Assembly (NCBI RefSeq): GCF_963662805.1
Contig: NZ_OY759868.1
Coordinates: 124,001 to 188,000 of the forward strand
Direction: 5' to 3'
DNA: 64,000 bases
Origin: an uncultured Cohaesibacter sp.
Lineage (GTDB): Bacteria > Pseudomonadota > Alphaproteobacteria > Rhizobiales > Cohaesibacteraceae
Shown: one piece after another, positions 53,498 through 62,380 of the stretch
How the letters are laid out: each line of letters starts with the position of its first letter
Position numbering within the stretch: position 1 is the first letter of the stretch
Program-made: the position numbers and the translations under genes
Notes under the pieces: generated by a model
What the model saw: only the letters and a program-made list of their open reading frames with translations
Told to the model about the DNA's origin: nothing
Databases searched by the model: none

Positions 53498-54879
53498 GAA
53501 TGAAGATCCCCGCGCAATCCCAGAGTGGCGGGCGGACGAATGAAAGATCCGCTGCCCGGTGCGGCCAGCACTTCGGTGCCATCAAACACCAGTTCGCCGC
53601 GTCGCCAAGTTGCCGCAACGGTCCACGGCAGGGTCATCCCGTCATAGGGCGACCAGCCTGCAACGGAATGCTGGCTCTGCTTGGCATCATAGGTTTTTGC
53701 TCGATCCACGAGCACGGTGAAGTCGGCGTCGCGACCAACGGCAAGGCCACCCTTGCGATGATCGATGCGGAAATGTTTCGCCGGATTGTCGGCCATCAGG
53801 CGAGCCGCCATGGTCAGCGAAACACCATGCTCGAGCGCTCCCTTGACGAACAAGGGCACCATGACCTCAAGCCCCGGCATTCCGGATGCATTCTTGAGGA
53901 TTTCCGGGTCACTCTTGCGGTCTTCCGACCAACTGACGTGATCCGTCGACACCATCGACACATTGCCTGCGGCCAGATGATGCCAGATGCCGTCCCTTTC
54001 TGCGCGGCCACGCACCGGCGGATTGCACTTGGCCTTGCCAAGAATGCGGGCAACATCGTCTTCTTCGCTCAGCACCAGATAATGGATGCAGCATTCGACC
54101 GTCGCAGCATGGCCATTGGCGCGATAGAGCCGCGCCAATTCATAGCCGCGGGCAACCGAGCAATGGACCACATGGGCCGGGCAGCCGGTTTCCGCCCCCG
54201 TCTCATAGATCTGCAGCATGGCGAGCGTCTCGGCCAACTGTGGGCGCGACAGACCATGCGCGCGATAGTCGGTGATCCCAGCGGCCTTCACCGCGGCCAT
54301 GGCATCACTCACATAGCCGTCATCTTCATTGTGCACCCCGGCGACAAGGCCGGTTTTGGCCACCTCGTCAAAGGCCTCACGCAGCAGCGCCGGAGCAATG
54401 CGGGGAAAGCGCTTCGGATCGGTGCCAAAGGTCGAGAACTTGAAGGCGCAGACACCGGCCTCGGCCTGTTCAGCAATGCGCATCACGCCCTCATCGGGCA
54501 GGATTGTGCCATAGAGCGCCACATCCACGCGGGCCTCGTCTTCGGCCAATGCCGCCTTGCGTTTCACCGCAGCGGCAGAGCAGATGAGATCACCCTCGTC
54601 ATAGGGCATGTCGACGATGGTGGTCACCCCACCAGCGGCAGCGGCGCGGGTCGAGGCGGCAAAGCCCTCGGCTCCTTTTTGCGACAGAGAATGCACCTGC
54701 GCATCAACAGCGCCGGGGAGCACAATGCCATTGCCGAAGTCCTGCCGGTCTTTTGCTGCCGGAGGGCGTCCCTGACCAATCATTGCAATGGTGCCGTCGC
54801 GCACGGCGATGAAGCCATTCTCGAGGATCTGATCGAGAAGCACGATCCGTCCGGTTACCACCAGATCAAAATCAGACAT
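53494..54879 (-). CDS. Hydantoinase/dihydropyrimidinase-family amidohydrolase
   Basis: The 461-residue protein is of the cyclic amidohydrolase superfamily: ASTRAAAAGGVTTIVDMPYDEGDLI, the carbamylated-Lys candidate in AGVCAFKFSTFGTD, metal His in HVVHCSVARGYELA, CNPPVRGRAERDGIWHHLA and STDHVSWSEDRKSD. The usual first metal motif HxH reads QVH here (PGAVDAQVHSLSQKG), so one metal ligand differs. Within this operon it would open hydantoin-5-propionate to N-carbamoyl-glutamate. The ATG at 54879 follows AGGAGCGGAC. Its stop overlaps the carbamoylase start (ATGA). It is the first gene of the leftward operon. Confidence 0.87.
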   Translation of the reverse strand: MSDFDLVVTGRIVLLDQILENGFIAVRDGTIAMIGQGRPPAAKDRQDFGNGIVLPGAVDAQVHSLSQKGAEGFAASTRAAAAGGVTTIVDMPYDEGDLICSAAAVKRKAALAEDEARVDVALYGTILPDEGVMRIAEQAEAGVCAFKFSTFGTDPKRFPRIAPALLREAFDEVAKTGLVAGVHNEDDGYVSDAMAAVKAAGITDYRAHGLSRPQLAETLAMLQIYETGAETGCPAHVVHCSVARGYELARLYRANGHAATVECCIHYLVLSEEDDVARILGKAKCNPPVRGRAERDGIWHHLAAGNVSMVSTDHVSWSEDRKSDPEILKNASGMPGLEVMVPLFVKGALEHGVSLTMAARLMADNPAKHFRIDHRKGGLAVGRDADFTVLVDRAKTYDAKQSQHSVAGWSPYDGMTLPWTVAATWRRGELVFDGTEVLAAPGSGSFIRPPATLGLRGDLHS

Positions 54880-55016
54880 GTCCGCTCCTGAAGTGTCTTC
54901 TTGTTGTTTGTTGATCCTGAGCATGGACTGAGACGTCGCACTTGTGTATATCCCAAAACTTGAACACTAGATGCATTTGAAGCCGTCCCCTCCCCGCCTT
55001 CCCTCACGGTCGGATC
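54880..55016. promoter_or_regulatory. Divergent promoter region with a LysR-type dyad
   Basis: These 137 bp separate the leftward operon from the rightward LysR-type gene. A dyad GTGT (54944-54947) to ACAC (54964-54967) encloses 16 bases, in the range of LysR sites. No clear -10/-35 pair was resolved. Confidence 0.35.
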
Positions 55017-56198
55017 ATGAAAACTTCGACAATTCTCCTCAGTGAACAGGCCCTTCGCCATGGCGGCGTTCAGCGGGCAGCCCGAGCCCTCGGCGTTGCG
55101 CCCTCGACAGTGTCCGACTCCATCAAGCGATTGGAAAAGGCCCTGTCCGTCAAGCTGATCCAGTCAGGAACCCGTGGCCTCACCCTCACGCCGGAAGGCA
55201 TGCGCACCCGCGCCCATCTGCGCGAGGCGCGGGATCTGATCCATTCCATCTACGCCCAATTCCACAGCGAGCCGAGCGAGGCGGCCCTTGCGCGGCCCGT
55301 CTCATTGATCGCCCTGTTCCGCTTTGCCGATATCGTCGAAACCGGTTCGATCCGAAAATCCGCCCGCCGATTGCAGATCGGCCAGCCTCAGCTCACCCGC
55401 ATGATGGCAGCGCTTGAAGAAACGCTCGGTGCGCAATTGTTCCTGCGCCGCAGAGGCGGCTCGACGGGCACAAGAGACGGCCTGCGCATCCTGCGATATG
55501 TTGAAGATCTGCGGAACGTCTGGACGAAACTGGATCAGAATTCCGATGACCGGTTTCGTCGCGAGCTGCGCTGCTGGTCACTTGGGGGGATCCCGCCAGC
55601 CAACCACGACAGCCCGACCGCGCGCATTCTGGGTGAGTTCGTGGCTCGTTGGGAAGAGCATTATGACACGCCCCTCAACCTCGCCTCGGCCATGTCGGAC
55701 ATGCTGCTCGAAGGCCTCAACCTCCAGCGCTATGACGCCATACTGGTTGACAGTCCGGTCTCCGCACCGGAGCTTCAAAGCCGGTTGGTGAGCAGCAGCT
55801 CCTTGTCCTTCTTTATTGGCGGCGACGAGCAGCCGGAAAACTGGCCCGAGGCACGCGACGTCATCCGCCGCAAGATACGGGAAGGCCATATGGTACTGCC
55901 CTCACGCGGGTCGGGCCTGCGTCAGTCATCGGAGGAGTTTCTCAACGATCTTCTGGGCACGGAATGGCAGTCAGAAATCCGCCTCACCGAAATCGAGAGC
56001 ATTCCCGTCGCGGTCAATCTGGTCGCGAACCATGGCTTTAGCACGATCCTGCCACGCTCCTTTCGGGTCGGCCAGTCCGGTGTCATCAATCTGCCCCTGC
56101 CCGACAAATACAGCCTCGACCTGAGGCTCGTCTGGCTCAACCAGACCCGTGGCAACCAGCTCTCAAATCGCTTGTTGAGCATTCTCGAACAGGACTGA
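55017..56198 (+). CDS. LysR-type regulator with two N-terminal HTH domains
   Basis: The 393-residue protein is about 90 longer than normal LysR proteins because it has two LysR-type winged-helix domains. The first (about 8-70) reads QRAARALGVAPSTVSDSIKRLEKALSVKLI. The second (about 97-155) reads FRFADIVETGSIRKSARRLQIG, then QLTRMMAALEETLGAQLFLR. A LysR substrate-binding domain follows (about 180-390, with EIRLTEIESIPVAVNLVANHGFSTILPRSF). It is divergent from the hydantoinase-DUF917-urocanase-TRAP operon and is most likely its regulator, responding to a pathway intermediate. Confidence 0.86.
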   Translation: MKTSTILLSEQALRHGGVQRAARALGVAPSTVSDSIKRLEKALSVKLIQSGTRGLTLTPEGMRTRAHLREARDLIHSIYAQFHSEPSEAALARPVSLIALFRFADIVETGSIRKSARRLQIGQPQLTRMMAALEETLGAQLFLRRRGGSTGTRDGLRILRYVEDLRNVWTKLDQNSDDRFRRELRCWSLGGIPPANHDSPTARILGEFVARWEEHYDTPLNLASAMSDMLLEGLNLQRYDAILVDSPVSAPELQSRLVSSSSLSFFIGGDEQPENWPEARDVIRRKIREGHMVLPSRGSGLRQSSEEFLNDLLGTEWQSEIRLTEIESIPVAVNLVANHGFSTILPRSFRVGQSGVINLPLPDKYSLDLRLVWLNQTRGNQLSNRLLSILEQD

Positions 56199-56243
56199 CA
56201 GCTACCTCTCGCGTTGTCAGGATCAAGCAATCGAAATGAAAAC

Positions 56244-56278
56244 GCGACCGGGACGTCCCCACCGTCTCGGTCGCGCCA
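56244..56278. terminator. Hairpin between the LysR-type gene and dihydroxyacetone kinase gene
   Basis: GCGACCGGGACG and CGTCTCGGTCGC pair over 12 bp with one wobble and a 7-nt loop. On the minus strand it is followed by GTTTTC, so it may end the glycerol operon. The plus side has no T-run. Confidence 0.6.
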
Positions 56279-56337
56279 CCAGAAAGCCGCGCCCTCACCT
56301 TAAGTGAGTCACGTCCCCCGGAATAATGTCTCGCCGA

Positions 56338-57972
56338 TCAGATCGGCAGATCGCTCTTGCTCAGATGCTCGAACAGGCGCGCCACCGCTTCAGCGCCGGG
56401 GTCCACATGACCCTCGAGCTGTTTGGCACTGACATAGGTCGCCCGTCCGGCCTTGGCCTGCAGCATGCTGGCGGTGTGGTTCGCGCCATCACGCGCGGCT
56501 TTTGCCGCCGCTTCGAAGCCATCATCAAGGGCATTGAGCGCAGGCAGCAGCGCATCCACCATTGTCCGGTCTCCGAGCCGCGCCCCACCGATTTCCTGCA
56601 TCCGGTCAAGACCGGCCTGAAAGGCCTCCCGTGCAGGCCGCCCGCTCGAGGCACCATCCCCCGTTGCCGCAAAGAAGATCGCCAGCAGAACCCCCGATGA
56701 GCCCCCCATGGTCTGGCTGAGCTCAAGGCCAATCGCACGATAAAGCTGGGTGTGATCCGCAAGCGGCAGGCGATCCATCGCACCAATGAGGGCTCGCGCA
56801 GCACCCGCAAGGGTCGACCCCGTATCGCCATCGCCGGACTTGGCATCAAGGGCGTTGAGATCGTCCTCGGCATCAATCAGCACCTGACAGCAATCGATGA
56901 GAAACCTGCGGGTGGCTTCATGCTCGGACGGCAACGGGGCAATCGGCGTTAACCCGTCGGGCAGGCCCACGGTCTCGATAGGCCCGATTTCTTCAAGGCC
57001 CGGCCAGGCGGCCACAGGCGTCGACTGCGCCAGAAGCTGGATTTCCTCATTGCTAGCCGGATAGACCGAGATGGAAAAGCCCCGCATGTCCAGAGACGTC
57101 ATCAGCGAGGCAGGACCGACGATATATTCGATGCGCTTGCCAATCTTCGACTGGTTCAACTCATAGAGCAGCACATTCATTTCGAGAACCGACGTGCCGC
57201 CAAGGTTGTTGAGCAGCGCCACATAGCGCTCCTCGCCCATCACGCTGTCGAGCTTGTCAACGACGGCGGACATAGCAGCGGCGGCATCCTCAAACGAGAT
57301 CTGCTCCACCCCGGCCTCACCGTGGATTCCCAGCCCCAGTTCGACCATGCCTGCCGGAATGCGATCTTCCTTAGGCGAGCCGGGCACCGAGCAGGTGCTC
57401 AGCGACATGCCGATGCTCTTGGTCCCAGCGATCACCTGCCGCGCGGCATTGGCAATGGTCTCGAGATCCTCACCTCGTTCAGCGAGCGCTCCGGCGATCT
57501 TGTGCACGAACAGCGTCCCCGCGATCCCCCTCGCCTGCGGCAGATCCGGCAAGGCGATATCGTCATCAACAATCACCATCTCGACTTTCAGCCCGAACGC
57601 CCGCGCCCGCTCGGCGGCAAGACCGAAATTGAGCCGATCTCCGGTGTAATTCTTGACGATGAGCAGGCAGCCGGACGGGCCGGTTACCGCAAGGATCCCC
57701 GCCAGAACCGCATCCACGCTCGGCGAAGCGAAAATGTCCCCACACACCGCTGCCGTCAGCATACCCCGACCGACAAACCCGGCATGGGCCGGCTCGTGCC
57801 CGGAGCCGCCACCCGAGACCAACGCCACTTTCGAGCGATCCCAATCCTTGCGCGTGACCACCTTGATGTGAGGATAGCCATCAAGACGCAGCAACTTCTT
57901 GCCCGATGCGGCAACAACGCCATCGATCGCCTCAACGACCATATCCTCTTTTTTATTCATGAAATGAGCCAT
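56338..57972 (-). CDS. Dihydroxyacetone kinase (fused DhaK-DhaL, ATP type)
   Basis: The 544-residue protein has an N-terminal DhaK domain (1 to about 330: VALVSGGGSGHEPAHAGFVGRG with the substrate-binding His, NYTGDRLNFGLAAERARA, IVDDDIALPD, GLGIHGEAG). A C-terminal DhaL domain follows (about 350-540: LNALDAKSGDGDTGSTLAG with the Mg-binding Asp residues, TMGGSSGVLLAIFF, RTMVDALLPAL). It phosphorylates dihydroxyacetone (or a related short ketose) with ATP, giving dihydroxyacetone phosphate. The ATG at 57972 follows GAGGGGAAACC. It is the last gene after the glycerol-type ABC transporter, 114 bp downstream of an ATPase gene. Confidence 0.93.
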   Translation of the reverse strand: MAHFMNKKEDMVVEAIDGVVAASGKKLLRLDGYPHIKVVTRKDWDRSKVALVSGGGSGHEPAHAGFVGRGMLTAAVCGDIFASPSVDAVLAGILAVTGPSGCLLIVKNYTGDRLNFGLAAERARAFGLKVEMVIVDDDIALPDLPQARGIAGTLFVHKIAGALAERGEDLETIANAARQVIAGTKSIGMSLSTCSVPGSPKEDRIPAGMVELGLGIHGEAGVEQISFEDAAAAMSAVVDKLDSVMGEERYVALLNNLGGTSVLEMNVLLYELNQSKIGKRIEYIVGPASLMTSLDMRGFSISVYPASNEEIQLLAQSTPVAAWPGLEEIGPIETVGLPDGLTPIAPLPSEHEATRRFLIDCCQVLIDAEDDLNALDAKSGDGDTGSTLAGAARALIGAMDRLPLADHTQLYRAIGLELSQTMGGSSGVLLAIFFAATGDGASSGRPAREAFQAGLDRMQEIGGARLGDRTMVDALLPALNALDDGFEAAAKAARDGANHTASMLQAKAGRATYVSAKQLEGHVDPGAEAVARLFEHLSKSDLPI

Positions 57973-58086
57973 GGTTTCCCCTCACATGAGTGTTTTCCGG
58001 TCAGACTGGCCTTCCAAACTGGCCGGAACACCCGGTTTTCTTTGTTATCTGCAAAGCCCGCGATCCAGAGGATCACACAGCCCTTC

Positions 58087-59082
58087 TCAAGCAATTCGAG
58101 CGCCATTCGCATCGAAATAGAACGGATTTTCCGGCTGGATCTTCACGACATCGCCACTGTTCAAGCTCGTATGAGCGTGCGTCACGGTGACGAGATCATG
58201 ATCCTTGTAAACCAGATGCAGGCGCGTCTGGTCTCCCAGATGCTCGACCCGTTTGACGAAGCTCTCCTCGCCAACGCCCTGTTCAATCTGTTCCGGCCTC
58301 AGGCCAATCGTCTTGGCATTGACCGGCGCGCCACCGAACAGGTCGGCAGGCAGGATATTGATCCGTGGCTGACCGAGGCGGCTGGCTGCATAGATGCTCA
58401 CCGGATCCTCATAGATATGCCGGGGCGAGCCAAACTGGACCAGCTTGCCATGATCAAGCACACCCACATGGGTCGCGATAGTCATGGCCTCGATCTGGTC
58501 ATGGGTCACATAGAGCAGCGTGGCGCCGGACTGGGCCTGAATGCTCTTAAGCTCGATCCTCAGATCAGCGCGCAATTTGGCATCGAGCGAGCTGAGTGGC
58601 TCATCCATCAGATAGATGGAAGGATTGCGCACCAGCGCCCGCCCGATCGACACCCTCTGCATCTCTCCGCCAGACAGGGCCGTCGCCTTGTTATCGAGCT
58701 TGTGGGAGATTTGCAGCACTTCGGCCACCGCTCCCACTTTGCGGTCGATCTCGGCTTGCGGTGTCTTGAGCAGGGGCGATTTCAGCGGAAATTCCAGATT
58801 CTGCCGCACGGACAGATGCGGGTAGAGCGAATATTGCTGGAACACCATCGCCACATTGCGCTGGGCAGGCGTCAGGCCCTTCATCGACTTGTCCCCGATG
58901 AAGATGTCGCCCTTATCGGGCGTATCGAGCCCGGACACCATGCGCAGGGTCGTGGTCTTGCCTGCTCCGGTCGGCCCGAGCAACACCACGAAGCCGCCAT
59001 CAGGAACGGTCATTGTCACATCATCCAGAGCAACCGTTGACCCGAACCGCTTGCTGACATTCTGCAATCTGACTTCAGCCAT
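58087..59082 (-). CDS. Glycerol-type ABC transporter ATP-binding protein (second)
   Basis: The 331-residue MalK-like ATPase has Walker A LLGPTGAGKTTTLRM (about 36-44), QYSLYPHLSVRQNLEFPL at the Q-loop, the signature ALSGGEMQRVSIGRALV and Walker B IYLMDEPLSSLDA. The C-terminal TOBE region ends FDANGARIA. It pairs with the ATPase encoded just upstream to power the GlpP/GlpQ permease. The ATG at 59082 is used; the stop of the upstream ATPase lies 8 bp inside. It would be GlpS or GlpT by rhizobial naming, and I cannot tell which. Confidence 0.91.
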   Translation of the reverse strand: MAEVRLQNVSKRFGSTVALDDVTMTVPDGGFVVLLGPTGAGKTTTLRMVSGLDTPDKGDIFIGDKSMKGLTPAQRNVAMVFQQYSLYPHLSVRQNLEFPLKSPLLKTPQAEIDRKVGAVAEVLQISHKLDNKATALSGGEMQRVSIGRALVRNPSIYLMDEPLSSLDAKLRADLRIELKSIQAQSGATLLYVTHDQIEAMTIATHVGVLDHGKLVQFGSPRHIYEDPVSIYAASRLGQPRINILPADLFGGAPVNAKTIGLRPEQIEQGVGEESFVKRVEHLGDQTRLHLVYKDHDLVTVTHAHTSLNSGDVVKIQPENPFYFDANGARIA

Positions 59083-60172
59083 GACCCAGCACTCCCTCGT
59101 TGGCTTCCGACAACAGCGCCCGCCCTTTTTCGCCCTCAAAGACGGTCAGCGTGCGCACGTCAAACTCGAGACCGACCACCTCCCCCTCCTTCACGGGGAT
59201 TTTCGAGGAGGCCCTCGCCTGAATATGACCGTTCGGCGTGTCAAGAATGACGATCTGGGTGGTGCCGAGATATTCGGTGGTCAGCACCTTGCCCCGATAG
59301 TGCGAGCCGTCGGAAAAATGGATATGCTCGGGGCGGACACCAAGTGTCAGATCCCCTTCCGCCCCCTCGCGCAAGACCGGCACGGCAATCTCGTGACCAT
59401 CAAGCACCACGTGCCTGTGCCCAGCCCCGATCATGCCGTGGAAGTCGAGAAAATTCATCGACGGCGAGCCGATGAAGTCGGCGACGAATTTGGTCGCGGG
59501 CCAATCGTAGATGTCCTGCGGCTTGCCGAACTGTTCGACAACGCCGTGGTTCATCACCACGATCTTGTCACCCATCTGCATGGCTTCGAGCTGATCGTGG
59601 GTGACGTAAACCGTCGTCGCCCCCATCCGGTCATGCAGGGCCCGCAACTCCTCGGCCATATGCTCGCGGAATTCCGCATCAAGCGCCCCGAGAGGCTCAT
59701 CCATGAAAAAGGCCTTCGGCTCGCGCACGATGGCCCGGCCGAGCGCCACGCGCTGACGGTCACCGCCCGAGAGGCCACCGACGGGCGAATGGAGGATGGA
59801 CTCAATGCCCAGAATGCGGGCGACCTCCTCGACGCGCTTTCTGGCCTCCGCTTTCGGCATCCCCTGACTGAGCAGCGGATAGGACATATTCTTGAACACA
59901 TTCATGTGCGGGTAGAGCGCAAACATCTGGAACACAAAGGCAATATCGCGCTCGGAGGCGGGCTTCATGCCCACTTCCTCGCCATCGATATAGATCTCGC
60001 CGCTGGTCGGCAGCTCAAGCCCCGCCATCATGCGCAGGGTCGTCGTCTTGCCACAGCCCGACGGGCCGAGCAGCATAAAGAATTCCCCGTCCTCGATGGT
60101 GAAGCTCGAGGATTTCACCGCAGTGAAGGCTCCGAAATCCTTGCGCACATTTTCAATTCTGATCTGTGCCAT
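59075..60172 (-). CDS. Glycerol-type ABC transporter ATP-binding protein (first)
   Basis: The 365-residue MalK-like ATPase has Walker A LLGPSGCGKTTTLRMMAGL (about 33-43), FVFQMFALYPHMNVFKNMSYPL, the signature GLSGGDRQRVALGRAIV and Walker B AFFMDEPLGALDA. The C-terminal regulatory domain includes VRPEHIHFSD. Two different ATPases forming one transporter is characteristic of the rhizobial glycerol system. It lies 3 bp downstream of glpU and overlaps the second ATPase. Confidence 0.92.
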   Translation of the reverse strand: MAQIRIENVRKDFGAFTAVKSSSFTIEDGEFFMLLGPSGCGKTTTLRMMAGLELPTSGEIYIDGEEVGMKPASERDIAFVFQMFALYPHMNVFKNMSYPLLSQGMPKAEARKRVEEVARILGIESILHSPVGGLSGGDRQRVALGRAIVREPKAFFMDEPLGALDAEFREHMAEELRALHDRMGATTVYVTHDQLEAMQMGDKIVVMNHGVVEQFGKPQDIYDWPATKFVADFIGSPSMNFLDFHGMIGAGHRHVVLDGHEIAVPVLREGAEGDLTLGVRPEHIHFSDGSHYRGKVLTTEYLGTTQIVILDTPNGHIQARASSKIPVKEGEVVGLEFDVRTLTVFEGEKGRALLSEANEGVLGHG

Positions 60173-60175
60173 GGG

Positions 60176-60364
60176 TCACTCCGGAAAATGGCTGACAATG
60201 ATGAACATGATGGTGCCCACCAGCGTGATGACAAAGGAGTAGGTGAACAGGGTCAGCACCAGCGGCTGCATCAGCATGACCACCCCGAGCGCGATGAGAA
60301 TGGAAGCCACCATCTCCCAAGGGCCACGCCTCAGGCGCAGCAATCCATTGATAAAGTTCGTCAT
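60176..60364 (-). CDS. glpU: Small membrane protein of the glycerol ABC transporter (GlpU/DUF2160-like)
   Basis: The 62-residue protein has two hydrophobic helices (about 17-38 and 40-58: MVASILIALGVVMLMQPLVLTL and VITLVGTIMFIIV) after an Arg-rich turn. Its position between the permease and ATPase genes matches the small DUF2160 protein GlpU of the rhizobial glycerol transporter. It is shorter than the roughly 90 residues usual for that family. The start overlaps the end of the GlpQ-type permease gene (ATGA). The role is accessory and unclear. Confidence 0.78.
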   Translation of the reverse strand: MTNFINGLLRLRRGPWEMVASILIALGVVMLMQPLVLTLFTYSFVITLVGTIMFIIVSHFPE

Positions 60365-61299
60365 TTTCGAACAGCTCCAAAGGTGATGCCGCGCAGGAGA
60401 TGCTTGCGCAGAAGAATGGTGAAGACCATGACCGGCAACAGGAACAGGGTCGCGCCTGCTGCGACCGCAGGCCAGTCCTGACCGCCAACACCGATGATCG
60501 TGGGGATGAAGGGCGGAGCCGTCTGGGCCGTACCGGAAGTGAGCAACACCGCGAAGGCATATTCATTCCAGGCAAAGATCAGGCAGAAGATCGCCGTCGA
60601 TGCGATACCTGTCGCGGCCTGTGGCAGCACCACCTTGTAGAAGGCCTGAAAACGCGTATAGCCATCGATCAGGGCTGCTTCCTCATACTCGATCGGGATC
60701 TCGTCTATGAAGCCGTTGATCAGCCAGACCGACAGCGACAGGTTGACCGCCGTATAGAGCAGGATCATCCCCGCATGGGTGTCATTGAGCCCCAGATGCC
60801 GGAACATCAGGAAGATCGGAATGGCCACCGCAATCGGCGGCATCATGCGCGTTGACAGGATAAAGAACAAAAGATCATCCTTGATCGGCACCTTGAAGCG
60901 CGAGAAGGCATAGGCCGCAGCAGTCCCAAGCACGATGGCAAAGAAAGTCGAGCCAAACCCGATGATCACGGAGTTGAAGAAGCGCTCGGAAAAACGCGAC
61001 GGCCCGACAATCGTGTTGCCTTTCTGGCGCACGATCTTCTCGTACCACGGCATGTCATCGGTAATCGCAGTGTCATCATTCTGGTTGATGCGCGTCTGCG
61101 TGGTGAAGAGATTGACGTAGCCCTCCACCGTTGGCGAAAAGACCACCTTGGGCGGGTAGGCAATGGAATCGGGTGAGGATTTGAAACCGGTCGCCACGAT
61201 CCAGACCAACGGCAGCAACGTCAGCAATGCGTAAGTGATCACCAGCACACCGGCGAACCACTTCTGCCGAGAAGACGGCTGTGTAACGGAAAAGCTCAT
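60361..61299 (-). CDS. glpQ: Glycerol-type ABC transporter permease (MalG-like)
   Basis: The 312-residue inner-membrane protein has six helices and a long periplasmic loop after helix 1. It has the cytoplasmic EAA motif in YEEAALIDGYTRFQAFYKVVLPQA, which contacts the ATPase, and ends LRKHLLRGITFGAVRK as in MalG-type permeases. The ATG at 61299 overlaps the glpP stop (ATGA); codons upstream to 61401 lie inside glpP and are not used. Confidence 0.92.
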   Translation of the reverse strand: MSFSVTQPSSRQKWFAGVLVITYALLTLLPLVWIVATGFKSSPDSIAYPPKVVFSPTVEGYVNLFTTQTRINQNDDTAITDDMPWYEKIVRQKGNTIVGPSRFSERFFNSVIIGFGSTFFAIVLGTAAAYAFSRFKVPIKDDLLFFILSTRMMPPIAVAIPIFLMFRHLGLNDTHAGMILLYTAVNLSLSVWLINGFIDEIPIEYEEAALIDGYTRFQAFYKVVLPQAATGIASTAIFCLIFAWNEYAFAVLLTSGTAQTAPPFIPTIIGVGGQDWPAVAAGATLFLLPVMVFTILLRKHLLRGITFGAVRK

Positions 61300-62243
61300 C
61301 TCTCTTTCACCTTGTTCAGCGCCTTGACGTAGATGGAAGCAAGGCCAAAGACCGTAACGAACAGAATGACCGCATAGGCTGAGGCATAGCCCGTGCGCCA
61401 TTTCTCGAAGGCTTCACGCTTGAGGTTGATGGAGGTTAGTTCCGTCGTCGATCCCGGCCCGCCACCGGTCAACTGCACTACGAGATCGAACATCTTGAAA
61501 TTCTCGATCCCCCGGAACAGCACGGCCAGCATCAGGAACGGCAGCACCATGGGGATGGTGATGGTCCAGAACTGCCGCCACTTGCTCGCCCGGTCGCACT
61601 CCGCCGCCTCATAGATGCTGTCCGGAATGGACCTGAGTCCCGCCAGACAGATCAGCATCACGAAGGGCGTCCACATCCAGGTATCGACAATCACGATGGC
61701 CCATGGCGCCAGATTGACGTCGCCGATCATCGTAAAGCTCGATGGATCAGCCCCCGTGAGGAAGCCAACGATATAATTGAACAGGCCGATCTGGGGCTGG
61801 TAGAGAAAGGTCCAGAAGTTGCCCACCACCGCCGGTGACAGCATCATCGGCAGCACGATGATCGTCGTCCAGAGATCGTTGCCCTTGAATTTCTTATTGA
61901 TGAGATAGGCCAGCGAAAAGCCGAGCAGAACCTGCAGCACGATGGTCCAGAACAGGAAATGCGCCGTGGCCTGCATCGTCAACCAGATATCGCTATCCGT
62001 CAGGATGCGCTCGTAGTTGCGCAGACCGATGAAATCCACCTCGCGATTGGGCCGATTGACCCTGTAGTCCGTAAAGCTGAGGTAGATCGTCCAGATCAAC
62101 GGAAAGATATTGATCGCCAACAACAGGACGATCGTCGGGGCAACGAAGATCCAGGCAATCGCCCGATCCGAAAGCCCTTTGATTTTGTGAGCGACATCAG
62201 GCGGCGTTGACCGCGCGGCACGCTCCATGACGGAGTCCGACAT
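61296..62243 (-). CDS. glpP: Glycerol-type ABC transporter permease (MalF-like)
   Basis: The 315-residue protein has six transmembrane helices: IAWIFVAPTIVLLLAINIFPLIWTIYLSFTDY near the N-terminus and the EAA motif YEAAECDRASKWRQFWTITIPM. Together with GlpQ it forms the channel. It starts at 62243 with MSDSVMERAARSTPPDV. A gap of about 205 bp with a hairpin separates it from the binding-protein gene. Confidence 0.92.
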   Translation of the reverse strand: MSDSVMERAARSTPPDVAHKIKGLSDRAIAWIFVAPTIVLLLAINIFPLIWTIYLSFTDYRVNRPNREVDFIGLRNYERILTDSDIWLTMQATAHFLFWTIVLQVLLGFSLAYLINKKFKGNDLWTTIIVLPMMLSPAVVGNFWTFLYQPQIGLFNYIVGFLTGADPSSFTMIGDVNLAPWAIVIVDTWMWTPFVMLICLAGLRSIPDSIYEAAECDRASKWRQFWTITIPMVLPFLMLAVLFRGIENFKMFDLVVQLTGGGPGSTTELTSINLKREAFEKWRTGYASAYAVILFVTVFGLASIYVKALNKVKER

Positions 62244-62380
62244 AACTGACTAACTGACCTGTTAGATTTCTAGGAAGGCTCATAGGCATGAGCATCAGAA
62301 CCGAGCTGTCACAACGCTCCCGTTCCGGGCGTCAGCAAGTAAGAGATCAGATCTCTTCAAGACAACGCCCGGGGTAGTCC

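Noticed and set aside
53500..54891. 463-codon open frame antisense to the hydantoinase gene
   Set aside because: It covers almost exactly the real gene on the other strand and has no protein-family features.
57322..60481. Two long open frames antisense to the kinase and ATPase genes
   Set aside because: They are opposite strongly conserved Walker and signature motifs. Their translations look like shadows rich in Arg, His and Gly.
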